Source of the DNA: Glycomyces sp040645615
GTDB lineage: Bacteria > Actinomycetota > Actinomycetes > Mycobacteriales > Micromonosporaceae
Direction of reading: 5' to 3'
Assembly: GCF_040645615.1 (NCBI RefSeq)
Contig: NZ_JBEYYO010000004.1
Coordinates: 124,001-188,000 of the forward strand
Length of the DNA: 64,000 nucleotides
Both the position numbers and the translations under genes were made by a program. Positions within the stretch are counted from its first letter, which is position 1, and each line of letters begins with the position of its first letter. The notes below the pieces were generated by a model. The model was not told where the DNA came from, searched no databases, and saw nothing but the letters and a program-made list of their open reading frames with translations. Positions 1-8,747 of the stretch are shown piece after piece.

Positions 1-2
1 AG

Positions 3-30
3 ATCCTATATGATATAGGATATATCCTAT
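3..30. promoter_or_regulatory. AT-rich triple half-site operator candidate
   Basis: Seen: ATCCTATAT at 3-11 and ATATAGGAT at 13-21 form a perfect dyad around one base, and ATCCTAT at 24-30 forms a second dyad with ATAGGAT at 15-21. So there are three alternating half-sites in an AT-rich island within very GC-rich DNA. This is the form of a dimeric repressor operator (PadR or TetR type is a guess). The controlled gene may lie left of the window on the minus strand; the next gene on the plus strand is atpC, 130 bp away. Confidence 0.5.
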
Positions 31-160
31 CGGGATCGCCGAGGCGGGCCGGGACGCGAACGGGTGATCTGCTCGCATCGTGACCTTGGCCGATTCGACG
101 CCGAGGCCCGCAGCCGTCTAGACTTCCGGTAACCATCCGGCAGACCGCTGAAGGAGCGTT

Positions 161-442
161 GTGGCAGGGCAATTGAACGTCGAAGTCGTGGCCGTCGACT
201 CGAAGGTCTGGTCCGGTGTGGCCAAGGCCGTCTACGCGCGCACCACCGAAGGTGAACTGGGCGTGCTCCCCGGCCACCAGCCGCTGCTCGGCGAGCTGCG
301 GATCGACAGCAACGTGCGGGTCCAGCCGGTCGACGGCGCCGAACTCGCCTGGAAGATCGAAGGCGGCTTCCTCTCGGTGACCACCGACGGTGTCACCATC
401 CTCGCCGAGACCGCCGAGGCGGTCGCCCCCACCTCGGCGTAA
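161..442 (+). CDS. atpC: F1Fo ATP synthase epsilon subunit (short form)
   Basis: Epsilon subunit of the F1 central stalk on the cytoplasmic face of the membrane. The 93 residues match the N-terminal beta-sandwich, including the GELGVLPGHQPLL motif at about residues 31-43 and GGFLSVTTDGVTILAE near the end. GTG start at 161 with AAGGAG seven bases upstream. The protein ends just after the sandwich. The C-terminal two-helix domain, which in other bacteria can inhibit ATP hydrolysis, is essentially absent; related actinobacterial proteins are about 120 residues. No atpD end can be read in the 160 bases upstream, so the usual atpD-atpC junction is separated or atpC stands apart. DUF2550 follows four bases after the stop. 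Confidence 0.93.
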   Translation: MAGQLNVEVVAVDSKVWSGVAKAVYARTTEGELGVLPGHQPLLGELRIDSNVRVQPVDGAELAWKIEGGFLSVTTDGVTILAETAEAVAPTSA

Positions 443-446
443 CCCC

Positions 447-896
447 ATGCTGAAGGCACTGCTCGTCGTCGCCGCGGTCGCGGCGGCCATCGCGGTGTTC
501 TTGGTGCTGACCTACGTCCGCCGCTCCTTCTTGTCCCGCGCGGGCTCGGTGGCCATGGCCGCCCGGCTCTCGCGGCACATGCAGGGGCGCGGCTGGGCCC
601 CCGGCTTCGCGATCTACGAACGCGGCACCCTGCGCTGGTACCGCATGTTCTCGCTGGCCTTCGGCCCCCGATACGCGCTCTCCCGCGAAGACCTCCAAGT
701 CTCCGAGCGCCGCGCGCCCGTAGGCCCGGAGGCGCAGATCTTCCCCCCGGAGGTGGCGATTCTGCGTTGTAAGAGCGCCACCGGCGAGGTCGAACTCGCC
801 ATGACGACTTCGGCCGTCACCGGCTTCCTCTCGTGGCTCGAGGCCGCTCCCCCCGGAGCGGCCTTTTATTCTGAGCGCGAAGCCGAAAGCGAATAG
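447..896 (+). CDS. DUF2550 membrane-anchored protein
   Basis: Conserved actinobacterial protein of unknown function that normally follows atpC, as here. The ATG at 447 gives 149 residues: an N-terminal membrane helix (about residues 4-23, rich in V, A and L), then a basic segment and a cytoplasmic DUF2550 domain (WAPGFAIYERGTLRWYR, later EVAILRCKSATGEVELAMT). It starts four bases after the atpC stop, so the two are co-transcribed. The last codons (AAPPGAAFYSE) are encoded by a terminator-like hairpin at 842-867, so the coding region overlaps its own transcription end. Confidence 0.85.
   Translation: MLKALLVVAAVAAAIAVFLVLTYVRRSFLSRAGSVAMAARLSRHMQGRGWAPGFAIYERGTLRWYRMFSLAFGPRYALSREDLQVSERRAPVGPEAQIFPPEVAILRCKSATGEVELAMTTSAVTGFLSWLEAAPPGAAFYSEREAESE
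842..867 (+). terminator. Hairpin terminator inside the DUF2550 3' end
   Basis: GGCCGCTCC (842-850) and GGAGCGGCC (855-863) enclose CCCC and are followed by TTTT. It has intrinsic terminator form, although it lies upstream of the DUF2550 stop codon at 894-896. Confidence 0.6.
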
Positions 897-913
897 CGCG
901 ACTCGTGGTCTGA

Positions 914-997
914 GGCCGCTCCGGGAGGAGCGGCCTTCTGCTCTGAGCGCGACAAGCGAGACGACGCCCGCCCCGTTCCCGGGGCGGGCGTCGTTTC
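914..997. terminator. Two further tandem hairpins
   Basis: A second GGCCGCTCC/GGAGCGGCC hairpin at 914-935 repeats the stem of the hairpin at 842-863. A 14-bp stem follows at 962-975/980-993 with loop TTCC and then TTTCG. They separate the plus-strand atpC-DUF2550 unit from the minus-strand XRE gene and can act in either direction. Confidence 0.6.
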
Positions 998-1080
998 GTC
1001 GAGAGGCCCCGCGCTCCGACCGGCCGAGGCCGGGGTGTCGCCGGAGCGCGGGGCGAGTCCCGTCAGGAGACGGGGCTCGG

Positions 1081-1161
1081 GTTTCCGCGCCGAGGCGCGG
1101 CTGGGTTCATGTTCCCGCGCCGAGGCGCGGCTGAGCTCATGTTCCCGCGCCGAGGCGCGGG
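1081..1161. repeat. 30-bp tandem repeat, 2.7 copies
   Basis: Copies at 1081-1110, 1111-1140 and a partial copy at 1141-1161. Each contains the palindrome CCGCGCCGAGGCGCGG followed by CTGRGYTCATG. The stop codon and last residues of the XRE gene (ends 1137) lie inside the repeat. The stretch CGGCTGAGCTCATGTTCC at 1128-1145 recurs with one mismatch at 29544-29561. Confidence 0.85.
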
Positions 1162-1370
1162 AATGGCTTAGTCGAGAACACGACCTCGACGGGCACTTCG
1201 AAGTACTCGGCGAGCTTCAGCGCCAGGTGCAGGCTCGGGCTGTACTCGCCGCGTTCGAGGTAGCCGACGGTCTGGTAGTGGACGCCGAGGGCGTCCGCCA
1301 ACTGCCGGCGCGAGACGCCCCGCTCGGCGCGAAGCATCGCGATGCGGTTGAACACCTCGTCTCCGGCCAC
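1137..1370 (-). CDS. XRE-family small transcription regulator
   Basis: A 77-residue one-domain helix-turn-helix protein of the Cro/C1 type. The HTH is SRRQLADALGVHYQTVGYLERGEYSP at about residues 20-45, and a short tail follows. GTG start at 1370, four bases after the permease stop at 1375, so it is the third gene of the ABC exporter operon and probably controls it. The C-terminal residues PRLGAGT are encoded by the 30-bp repeat, which suggests that the repeat replaced or extended the original 3' end. Small regulators of this kind often accompany drug- or lantibiotic-type ABC-2 exporters; the ligand here is unknown. Confidence 0.85.
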   Translation of the reverse strand: MAGDEVFNRIAMLRAERGVSRRQLADALGVHYQTVGYLERGEYSPSLHLALKLAEYFEVPVEVVFSTKPFPRLGAGT

Positions 1371-1374
1371 GGCC

Positions 1375-2250
1375 CTACCCCCACTGCTTCTGGATCTCGG
1401 CGTGGCGCGCGGCCACCGCCGAACCGGACTCGCGGCGGGCCATGCGCCGCAGCAGGCGCGGCGCCAGCGCGAGCGCGAGGATCGCCCAGGCGGCGAGGAC
1501 GCCGAACATCAGCATCGTGCGCCAGGACTCGCCGACCTCCACGGCGACCATCGAGTCGGGGAGCAGCGCGTGCCGCATGCCCAGGCCCATCCAGTACATC
1601 GGCAGCGCCTGCCCGATCCCCTGGAGCCAGGCGGGCAGCGCCGTCAGCGGGTAGAAAATCCCCGAGATCGCGACCGAGCCCATGAGCGGGAACATCACCA
1701 GCCCCATGTTCTTGGGGTTGTTGATGGCCGCGCCGAGCACGGCCCCCAGCGGGAGGGTCGTCACGATGCCCATGAGGACCACCGCCAGGAACAGCAGCCA
1801 CCGGTCGGGCGAGGAGAATTCGAGGCCCTCGAACAGGATCAGACCGGCCGCGAGCATGACCACGACGGAGCCGAGGACGAACAGCGCCGTCGAGACCACG
1901 TGGCCCATGAGGTAGCCGGTCATGCCGCCGGGCATGGACTTGGCCCGCAGGAGCGTGCCGTTGGTGCGGTCCATCGAGAGGGTCCCCATGATGCCCATGA
2001 TGCCGCCGAACACGATGTTCATGCCGATGAGGCTGGGCATGTTCATCGAGCCGAGCGAGACCGGGGCGCCTTCGAACTCGGCGCCCCTCATGAAGAACAG
2101 GACCCCGATCGCGATGGCCGTGGGCATGATGAAGCCCATGAGGTCGCCGAAGGTGGTCAGCGAGATGCGGGTCTCGATGAGGCCGCGCTTCCAGCCGGTC
2201 TTGTAGGCGTGGACGGTGGTGTTGATGTTGGTGGTCAGCGCGTTGCTCAT
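1375..2250 (-). CDS. ABC-2 type exporter permease
   Basis: Membrane subunit of a two-component ABC exporter, 291 residues with about six membrane helices (for example GDLMGFIMPTAIAIGVLFF near residue 35 and YLMGHVVSTALFVLGSVVVML near 125), typical of ABC-2 permeases. The ATG at 2250 overlaps the ATPase stop as ATGA (2247-2250), so translation is coupled. The open frame continues upstream to 2928 but only as antiparallel noise over the ATPase gene. The substrate cannot be read from sequence; drug or lipid export is usual for the family. Confidence 0.88.
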   Translation of the reverse strand: MSNALTTNINTTVHAYKTGWKRGLIETRISLTTFGDLMGFIMPTAIAIGVLFFMRGAEFEGAPVSLGSMNMPSLIGMNIVFGGIMGIMGTLSMDRTNGTLLRAKSMPGGMTGYLMGHVVSTALFVLGSVVVMLAAGLILFEGLEFSSPDRWLLFLAVVLMGIVTTLPLGAVLGAAINNPKNMGLVMFPLMGSVAISGIFYPLTALPAWLQGIGQALPMYWMGLGMRHALLPDSMVAVEVGESWRTMLMFGVLAAWAILALALAPRLLRRMARRESGSAVAARHAEIQKQWG

Positions 2251-3170
2251 GCCGTGGCCTCCTTGAACGTGTCGACGGCGGCCTGGGTCTGGCCCGCCTC
2301 GAACTCGGCGACGAGGGACAGGTACGCGTCCTCCAGGCTGGCCCGGCGGATTTCGAGGTCGGTCACCGCGCCGTCGTCGGTGGCCAGGAGCTTGCGCGCG
2401 AAGTCGGTGGCGTCCTCGGTGGCGTGGACCTGGAGCGCGCCGTCCTGGATCCACTTGACCTCGGCGGTCGTGGCGGCGGCGCGGGCGAGGGCATCGGGCG
2501 AGCCGTCGGCGATGATGCGGCCCCCGGCGAGGATGAGGATGCGCTCGGCGAGCTTCTCGGCCTCGTCGAGGTCGTGCGTGGTCAGCAGGATGGTGGTGCC
2601 GTCGAGGTCGGTGAGCCGGTGGATGAGCTCGTGGAACTCGCGGCGGGCGTGCGGGTCGAACCCGGTGGTCGGCTCGTCGAGGAACAGCAGCGCGGGGCGG
2701 CCGATGATCCCGAGGGCCACGTCGAGGCGGCGGCGCTGGCCTCCCGAGAGGGTGCGCACGCGCTGCCCGGTCTGGGCTGACAGGCCCACCAGTTCGAGGA
2801 GTTCGTCGGCGTCCCAGGGATCGGCGTACGGCTTGTAGTACTCGCCGAAGTGGGCGAGGAGCTCGCGCACCTTCCACTTGCCGTTGTCGCGCCATTCCTG
2901 GAGGACCACGCCGAGTCCGGCCCGCCAATGCTCGTCGCCGTGCTCGGGATCGGTGCCGAGCACCTTGACGTCGCCGCCGCTGCGGGCGCGGAAGCCTTCG
3001 AGGATCTCGATGGTGGTGGTCTTGCCCGCGCCGTTGGGCCCGAGGAGGGCGGTGACGCCTCCGGGTTCGATGGTGAGGTCGAGGCCGTCGAGCACGGTCT
3101 TGTCGCCGTACCGCATCCGCAGGTCGGACACGGCGATGGCGGGCCCGTCGTAAGCCGGGGGGTGTCCCAT
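2247..3170 (-). CDS. ABC exporter ATP-binding protein
   Basis: DrrA/CcmA-type ATPase, 307 residues, that powers the adjacent permease. Walker A GPNGAGKTTT at about residue 44, ABC signature LSGGQRRRLDVA near 142, Walker B ALLFLDEPTTGFDP near 163 and H-loop TTHDLDEAE near 195. The ATG at 3170 is preferred to the ATG at 3176 because GGAG lies six bases before the former and directly abuts the latter. First gene of the operon ATPase-permease-XRE; a promoter with a dyad lies upstream at 3203-3240. Confidence 0.92.
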   Translation of the reverse strand: MGHPPAYDGPAIAVSDLRMRYGDKTVLDGLDLTIEPGGVTALLGPNGAGKTTTIEILEGFRARSGGDVKVLGTDPEHGDEHWRAGLGVVLQEWRDNGKWKVRELLAHFGEYYKPYADPWDADELLELVGLSAQTGQRVRTLSGGQRRRLDVALGIIGRPALLFLDEPTTGFDPHARREFHELIHRLTDLDGTTILLTTHDLDEAEKLAERILILAGGRIIADGSPDALARAAATTAEVKWIQDGALQVHATEDATDFARKLLATDDGAVTDLEIRRASLEDAYLSLVAEFEAGQTQAAVDTFKEATA

Positions 3171-3202
3171 GATCATCTCCGTCGTAGCAATTCTCTATTT
3201 GA

Positions 3203-3240
3203 TAGCACTCATGCTACATCTTGTCGGAGACCTCCGGCAA
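3203..3240 (-). promoter_or_regulatory. Promoter with overlapping operator of the ABC-XRE operon
   Basis: On the minus strand TTGCCG (3240-3235), an 18-bp spacer and TAGCAT (3216-3211) make a plausible sigma-70 promoter. The dyad TAGCA-CTCA-TGCTA (3203-3216) covers the -10 element. This is where an autoregulating repressor such as the XRE product would bind; that assignment is inferred. Confidence 0.45.
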
Positions 3241-3255
3241 CCTGTATACGACGAA

Positions 3256-3281
3256 GGCCGCTCACCAGGCGGTGAGCGGCC
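3256..3281 (-). terminator. Terminator of the sugar-transporter operon
   Basis: GGCCGCTCACC (3256-3266), loop AGGC, GGTGAGCGGCC (3271-3281): a perfect 11-bp stem 17 bases downstream of the yjfF-like stop codon. It lacks a strong U-tract, as is common in actinobacteria. Confidence 0.7.
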
Positions 3282-3297
3282 CCATCGGTGTCGAGCG

Positions 3298-4323
3298 CTA
3301 GGTGCTTCGCTTCTCCCCGGTGCGGGCGAGGACCCGCTGGAGGAGGATGAACGCGAGCAGGAGCACGCCGACCACGATCCGCGCCCACCAGGAGTTCAGG
3401 TTCCCCTGGAACGCGATGATCGTCGAGAGCATCCCCATGACCATGACCCCGGCGACCGTGCCGAGCACGAACCCCGCGCCGCCGGTCAAGAGCGTCCCCC
3501 CGATGACCACGGCGGCGATCGCGTCCAGTTCGAGGCCCACACCGCGCAGCGGATCGGCGCTCTTGGTGTAGAACGCCGAGACCACCCCGGCCAGGGCCGC
3601 GCAGAACCCGCTGATCGCGTACACGCCGATCTTGGTGCGCGCGACCGGGAGGCCCATGAGCAGCGCGGACTGCTCGTTGCCGCCCACGGCGTAGACCCCG
3701 CGCCCGAAGCGCGTGTAGTGCAGCACGATGAACGCGGCGATCACGATGGCGAAGGCCAGGAACGAGAGGTTCGGGAGACTGAACCCGCCCTCGCGCACAT
3801 TCCCGAACTCGGTGCGCTCCATGCCCCAGCCGAAGAACTCCACGTCCCGCATCGACACGTCGGAGCTGGAGATCTGGAGCGTCAGGCCCCGGTAGAGGAA
3901 CAGGCCCACCAGGGTGGCGATGAACGGCTGCACGTCGAAGTAGTGGATCACCGCGCCCGTCGCCGTCCCCGAGAGCGTCCCGAGGACGAGCACGAGGACC
4001 ATCGCGAGCGGCCCGGACACCCCGGCCTCGACGGTGAGCCACGCGCAGGCCATGGTCGAGAAGGCCGCCACCGAGCCCACGGACAGGTCGATGCCTCCCG
4101 AGAGGATCACGAAGGTCATGCCCACGGCGATGATGAGCAGCCCGGCGTTGCCGATGAAGAGGTCCGGGACCAGCTGCGGGTTGTCGAAGTTGTCGTAGGA
4201 GGCCAGGCCGCCGAGGTACATGGCGGCCAGGAGCGCGATGGTCGCCCCGATCGGGATGTAGCGGCCGAGGCCGTCGAGCAGGGCCGTGCGGGCGGGCCGC
4301 TCGGTGAGCTGGTGCGCGCTCAT
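3298..4323 (-). CDS. yjfF: Sugar ABC transporter permease (YjfF-like)
   Basis: Membrane component of an RbsC-family carbohydrate importer, 341 residues with 8-10 hydrophobic helices and the family motif ILSGGIDLSVGSV at about residues 73-85. It is the second permease after the YtfT-like one, the arrangement of the E. coli ytfQRT-yjfF galactofuranose system. ATG at 4323 overlaps the stop of the preceding gene as ATGA. Whether the substrate is galactofuranose or another sugar cannot be decided from the sequence. Confidence 0.85.
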   Translation of the reverse strand: MSAHQLTERPARTALLDGLGRYIPIGATIALLAAMYLGGLASYDNFDNPQLVPDLFIGNAGLLIIAVGMTFVILSGGIDLSVGSVAAFSTMACAWLTVEAGVSGPLAMVLVLVLGTLSGTATGAVIHYFDVQPFIATLVGLFLYRGLTLQISSSDVSMRDVEFFGWGMERTEFGNVREGGFSLPNLSFLAFAIVIAAFIVLHYTRFGRGVYAVGGNEQSALLMGLPVARTKIGVYAISGFCAALAGVVSAFYTKSADPLRGVGLELDAIAAVVIGGTLLTGGAGFVLGTVAGVMVMGMLSTIIAFQGNLNSWWARIVVGVLLLAFILLQRVLARTGEKRST

Positions 4324-5373
4324 TCGGCCACCGCCTCCTCAGGTGCGGCGGTGCGCCGCTTGAACGGCCGGGCGATCCAGGCCCGGAACTGCGGACTCTG
4401 GAGCAGCGCCACGACCAGGACCACGATGGCCTTGGCCGTGAACTGCCACTGGCTGGACAGGCCCACGTTGATGATGGTCACCTCCAGCGTCCCGATGATG
4501 GCGACGCCGATGGTGGTGCCCAGCAGGAAGAACCGGCCGCCGAGCAGCGCGGTGCCGCCGATGACGACCGCGAGGATCGCGTCCAGCTCGATCCACAAGC
4601 CGCCGTTGTTGGCGTCGGCACTGCCGAGGTTCGCCGCGCCGATGACCCCGGCGAGCCCTGCGCACAGGCCGCACACCAGGTAGACCAGGACCGTGATGCC
4701 CCGGGCTCGGATGCCCGCGAGGCGGCTCGCCTCGGGGTTGCCCCCGACCGATTCCAAGAGCAGACCGAGTGCGGTGCGGCGGGTGAGCACCGCGAGCGCG
4801 ACGAGCACCGCGGCGGCGATCCAGATCGGCACCGGCACGGTCAGGATCGCGCCGCGCCCGAGTTCGACGAATGGGCTCGCGTCCCCGACGTTGGGGATCT
4901 GCCCGCCGGTGATGAGCTGCGCGATGCCGCGCCCGGCGATCATGAGGATGAGCGTGGCCACGATCGGCTGGATGCCGAAGCGCGCCACCATGGTCCCGTT
5001 CCACGCGCCGATGAGCGCGGCGACGGCCAGCGCGAGCCCCACCGCGGCGAGGACCGTGCCGAGCGCGGACTCGTCGCGGCCCTCGATCCACTGGCAGGCC
5101 ACTGCCGCGCCGATGGCGTAGACCGCGCCCACCGAGAGGTCGATGCCCTTGATGGCGATGACGAGGGTCATCCCCAGCGCGATGATGAGCAGCGGGGCGC
5201 TGCGGCGCAGGATGTTCACGAACGCGCCGTTCAGCCGCCCGTCCTGGACGCCCGGGACCAGGAAGTCGATCCCGGTGACGGCGACGTTGGCGGCGACGAG
5301 CACCGCGAGCACGGCCAGCGGCCACATGAGCCGCTTGAGATACGGGTTCGCGCTGCGCGCCTTGGCCGGTGCC

Positions 5374-5381
<8 letters not shown>
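4320..5381 (-). CDS. ytfT: Sugar ABC transporter permease (YtfT-like)
   Basis: First permease of the importer, 353 residues. It carries the RbsC-family signature VIAIKGIDLSVGAVYA near residue 80 and the repeat helix segment LDAILAVVIGGTALLGGRF near 265. Its start at 5381 lies inside the end of the ATPase gene (8-bp overlap), so the two are translationally coupled. It forms the heteromeric membrane channel with the following YjfF-like protein. Confidence 0.86.
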
Positions 5382-6894
<1,513 letters not shown>

Positions 6895-6917
6895 GGCTGG
6901 TCCTTCGGTCGAGGGGT

Positions 6918-6969
6918 GGACCCCGAGCGGTCCGAGCTGCCTGTCGGCCCGCCGGACCTCTCGGGGTCC
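6918..6969 (-). promoter_or_regulatory. Intra-operon hairpin between ytfQ and ytfR
   Basis: GGACCCCGAG (6918-6927) pairs with CTCGGGGTCC (6960-6969), and GGTCC (6929-6933) with GGACC (6954-6958). There is no U-tract. Hairpins at this place usually stabilise the binding-protein mRNA or partly terminate transcription, so that more binding protein than transporter is made. Confidence 0.6.
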
Positions 6970-6975
6970 AATGGG

Positions 6976-7959
6976 TCAGAACTGGCGGTTGGGAAGTTCG
7001 GCCTCGAACTGGGTGGCGTCGAAGACGCCCTCCTCGACCGGGGTGAACTTCTCGACCGACTCGCCGTTCGCGACCTGCACCACGACGTCCATCAGCTGCT
7101 CGCCGAAGGCGGGGTTGCATTCGACGATGTAGTTGAGCTTGCCGTCGACGCCGGCCTGGAACCCGGCCGCCGAGCCGTCCACGATGATGATCTGGACGTC
7201 GGTGCCCGGGACGAAACCGGCTTCTTCGATCGCCTGGATCGCGCCCAGACCCATCTCGTCGTTGTGGGCGTAGAGCAGGTCCACGCCGTCGAGGCCGTGG
7301 GTGGCGATGAAGGTCTCCATGACGGCCTTGCCCTCTTCGGCGGTGAAGTTCCCCGACTGGGAGTCCACCAGCTCGTAATCGAGCCCCTCGGCGTCGAGCA
7401 CCTCGAAGAACCCGGCCTTGCGGTCGTTCGCCGGGGCGGAGCCGGTGGTGCCTTGGAGTTCGAGGATGCGGGTGCCGTCGGCGTCGTCGGCGAAGGTCGC
7501 CGCGGTCCACTCGCCCGCGCTGCGGCCTTCGGCGACGAAGTCGGAGCCGAGCCGGGTCGAGTAGAGGTCCTCGTCGGCCGACTCGATGCCTCGGTCGGCC
7601 AGGACCACGGGAATGCCGGCCTGTTCGGCCTCGGCGAGGACCTCGGTCCAGCCGGTCTCGACCACGGGGGCCAAGACGATGACGTCGACCTTCTGGGTGA
7701 TGAAGTTGCGGATCGCCTCGATCTGCTTCTCCTGCTCCTGCTGGCCGTCGACGAACTTCAGCTCGGCGATGCGGTCGTCGGCCTCGGCGGCGGCCTTGAC
7801 GGAGTCGGTGTTGGCGGTGCGCCAAGCGGATTCGGCACCGACCTGCGCGAAGCCGACCACGAGGCCGTCGTCCGAGCCGCCGTCGTCACCCCCGCCGCAG
7901 GCAGTAAGTCCGAAGAGGAGTACGCCGGCTCCGATGCCGGCTAGGGCTTTCTTGAGCAC
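6976..7959 (-). CDS. ytfQ: Sugar-binding lipoprotein (YtfQ-like)
   Basis: Periplasmic-binding-protein-like (family I, RbsB type) lipoprotein of 327 residues that captures the sugar outside the membrane. The GTG at 7959 gives a lipoprotein signal VLKKALAGIGAGVLLFGLTAC with lipobox LTAC, then a Gly/Asp-rich linker. Core motifs: VVGFAQVGAESAWRTANT and FITQKVDVIVLAPVVETGW, both typical of YtfQ-type proteins, and YAHNDEMGLGAIQAIEEAG. The frame is open to 8016, but the shorter start fits the signal peptide and has AAAGG upstream. First gene of the importer operon. Confidence 0.9.
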   Translation of the reverse strand: MLKKALAGIGAGVLLFGLTACGGGDDGGSDDGLVVGFAQVGAESAWRTANTDSVKAAAEADDRIAELKFVDGQQEQEKQIEAIRNFITQKVDVIVLAPVVETGWTEVLAEAEQAGIPVVLADRGIESADEDLYSTRLGSDFVAEGRSAGEWTAATFADDADGTRILELQGTTGSAPANDRKAGFFEVLDAEGLDYELVDSQSGNFTAEEGKAVMETFIATHGLDGVDLLYAHNDEMGLGAIQAIEEAGFVPGTDVQIIIVDGSAAGFQAGVDGKLNYIVECNPAFGEQLMDVVVQVANGESVEKFTPVEEGVFDATQFEAELPNRQF

Positions 7960-8019
7960 GTGGGGTGCGCCTTTCGCAATAGCGGGGATGTGAGGGTTGT
8001 CTATATTTGCGCGCATGCA

Positions 8020-8055
8020 TGTTATCGTTCATATCCTTGCTCGTGTTACCGCTCA
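8020..8055 (-). promoter_or_regulatory. Two LacI-family-like operators upstream of ytfQ
   Basis: TGTTATCGTTCA (8020-8031) and TGTTACCGCTCA (8044-8055) are direct repeats 24 bp apart, each an imperfect dyad around CG. The second resembles the lac operator half pattern (reverse complement TGAGCGGTAACA). On the minus strand TTGACG (8060-8055) may be the -35 element. Control by a LacI-type sugar repressor is inferred; no such gene is in the window. Confidence 0.5.
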
Positions 8056-8140
8056 CGTCAAGTCGTAATCCCAATGCCAAGGCGTAACGATTTCACAACG
8101 CGCAGGAAGGAAACCCGCAGAAAGGCCCCGGCCGCATGCC

Positions 8141-8734
8141 TTAGGCGGCCTCGCCTCCGGGGCGCCAGAGCACGTCGCCGCCCGGGTTGGCCTTGCGGGC
8201 CAGCACGAACAGGAGGTCGGAGAGCCGGTTCAGGTAGGTCACCGGGATCGCGCTGGTGGTCTCGGGCTCTGCGTCCAGCAGGGCCCACACCGAGCGCTCG
8301 GCGCGGCGGGCCACCGTGCAGGCCTGGTGGAGCAGGGCCGCGCCGGGGGTGCCGCCGCGCAGGATGAACGAGCGGAGGTTCTTCAGGTCGGCGTTGCACT
8401 CGTCGATCCAGCCTTCGAGGCGGGTCACATAGGACTCGTCGATGCGCAGCGGCGGGTACTTCGGGTTCGCCGAGATCGGGGTCGAGAGGTCGGCGCCCAC
8501 GTCGAACATGTCGTTCTGGACCGCGAGCAGGATCTCGGCCTCGCGTTCGCCGATCTCCCCCTTGTGGAGGGCCAGGGCCGAGCCGATGACCGCGTTGGCC
8601 TCGTCCACATCGCCGTACGCCGCCAAGCGCACGTGGGTCTTGGGGACGCGGGTGAAGTCGGCGAGCCCGGTCGTGCCGTCGTCGCCGGTCTTCGTGTAGA
8701 TCCTGGTGAGATTGACCGTCATGCTCCCGACCAT
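8141..8734 (-). CDS. pduO: PduO-type cob(I)alamin adenosyltransferase
   Basis: Transfers the adenosyl group of ATP to cob(I)alamin to make adenosylcobalamin in the cytosol. PduO signatures: TRIYTKTGDDGTTGL near the N-terminus, the Arg/Asp-rich FILRGGTPGAALLHQACTVARRAER and YLNRLSDLLFVLAR near the C-terminus. Two starts are possible: ATG at 8734 has GGAGG four bases upstream; ATG at 8722 (beginning MTVNLTRIY) fits family alignments better but lacks a well-spaced ribosome site. About 193-197 residues, the family norm. In many actinobacteria it lies close to atpC-DUF2550; here two transporter operons intervene. Confidence 0.93.
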   Translation of the reverse strand: MVGSMTVNLTRIYTKTGDDGTTGLADFTRVPKTHVRLAAYGDVDEANAVIGSALALHKGEIGEREAEILLAVQNDMFDVGADLSTPISANPKYPPLRIDESYVTRLEGWIDECNADLKNLRSFILRGGTPGAALLHQACTVARRAERSVWALLDAEPETTSAIPVTYLNRLSDLLFVLARKANPGGDVLWRPGGEAA

Positions 8735-8747
8735 ATAACCTCCCCCC
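8712..8747 (+). promoter_or_regulatory. Strong promoter giving a leaderless mRNA
   Basis: TTGACC (8712-8717), 16-bp spacer, TATAAC (8734-8739). The expected start of transcription, about eight bases further, coincides with the ATG at 8748. No ribosome binding site is present (the preceding bases are CCTCCCCCC). Confidence 0.7.

Noticed and set aside
8735..8747. A ribosome binding site for the dehydrogenase gene at 8748
   Set aside because: The preceding bases are C-rich; the GGAGG seen there is on the other strand and belongs to the adenosyltransferase gene.
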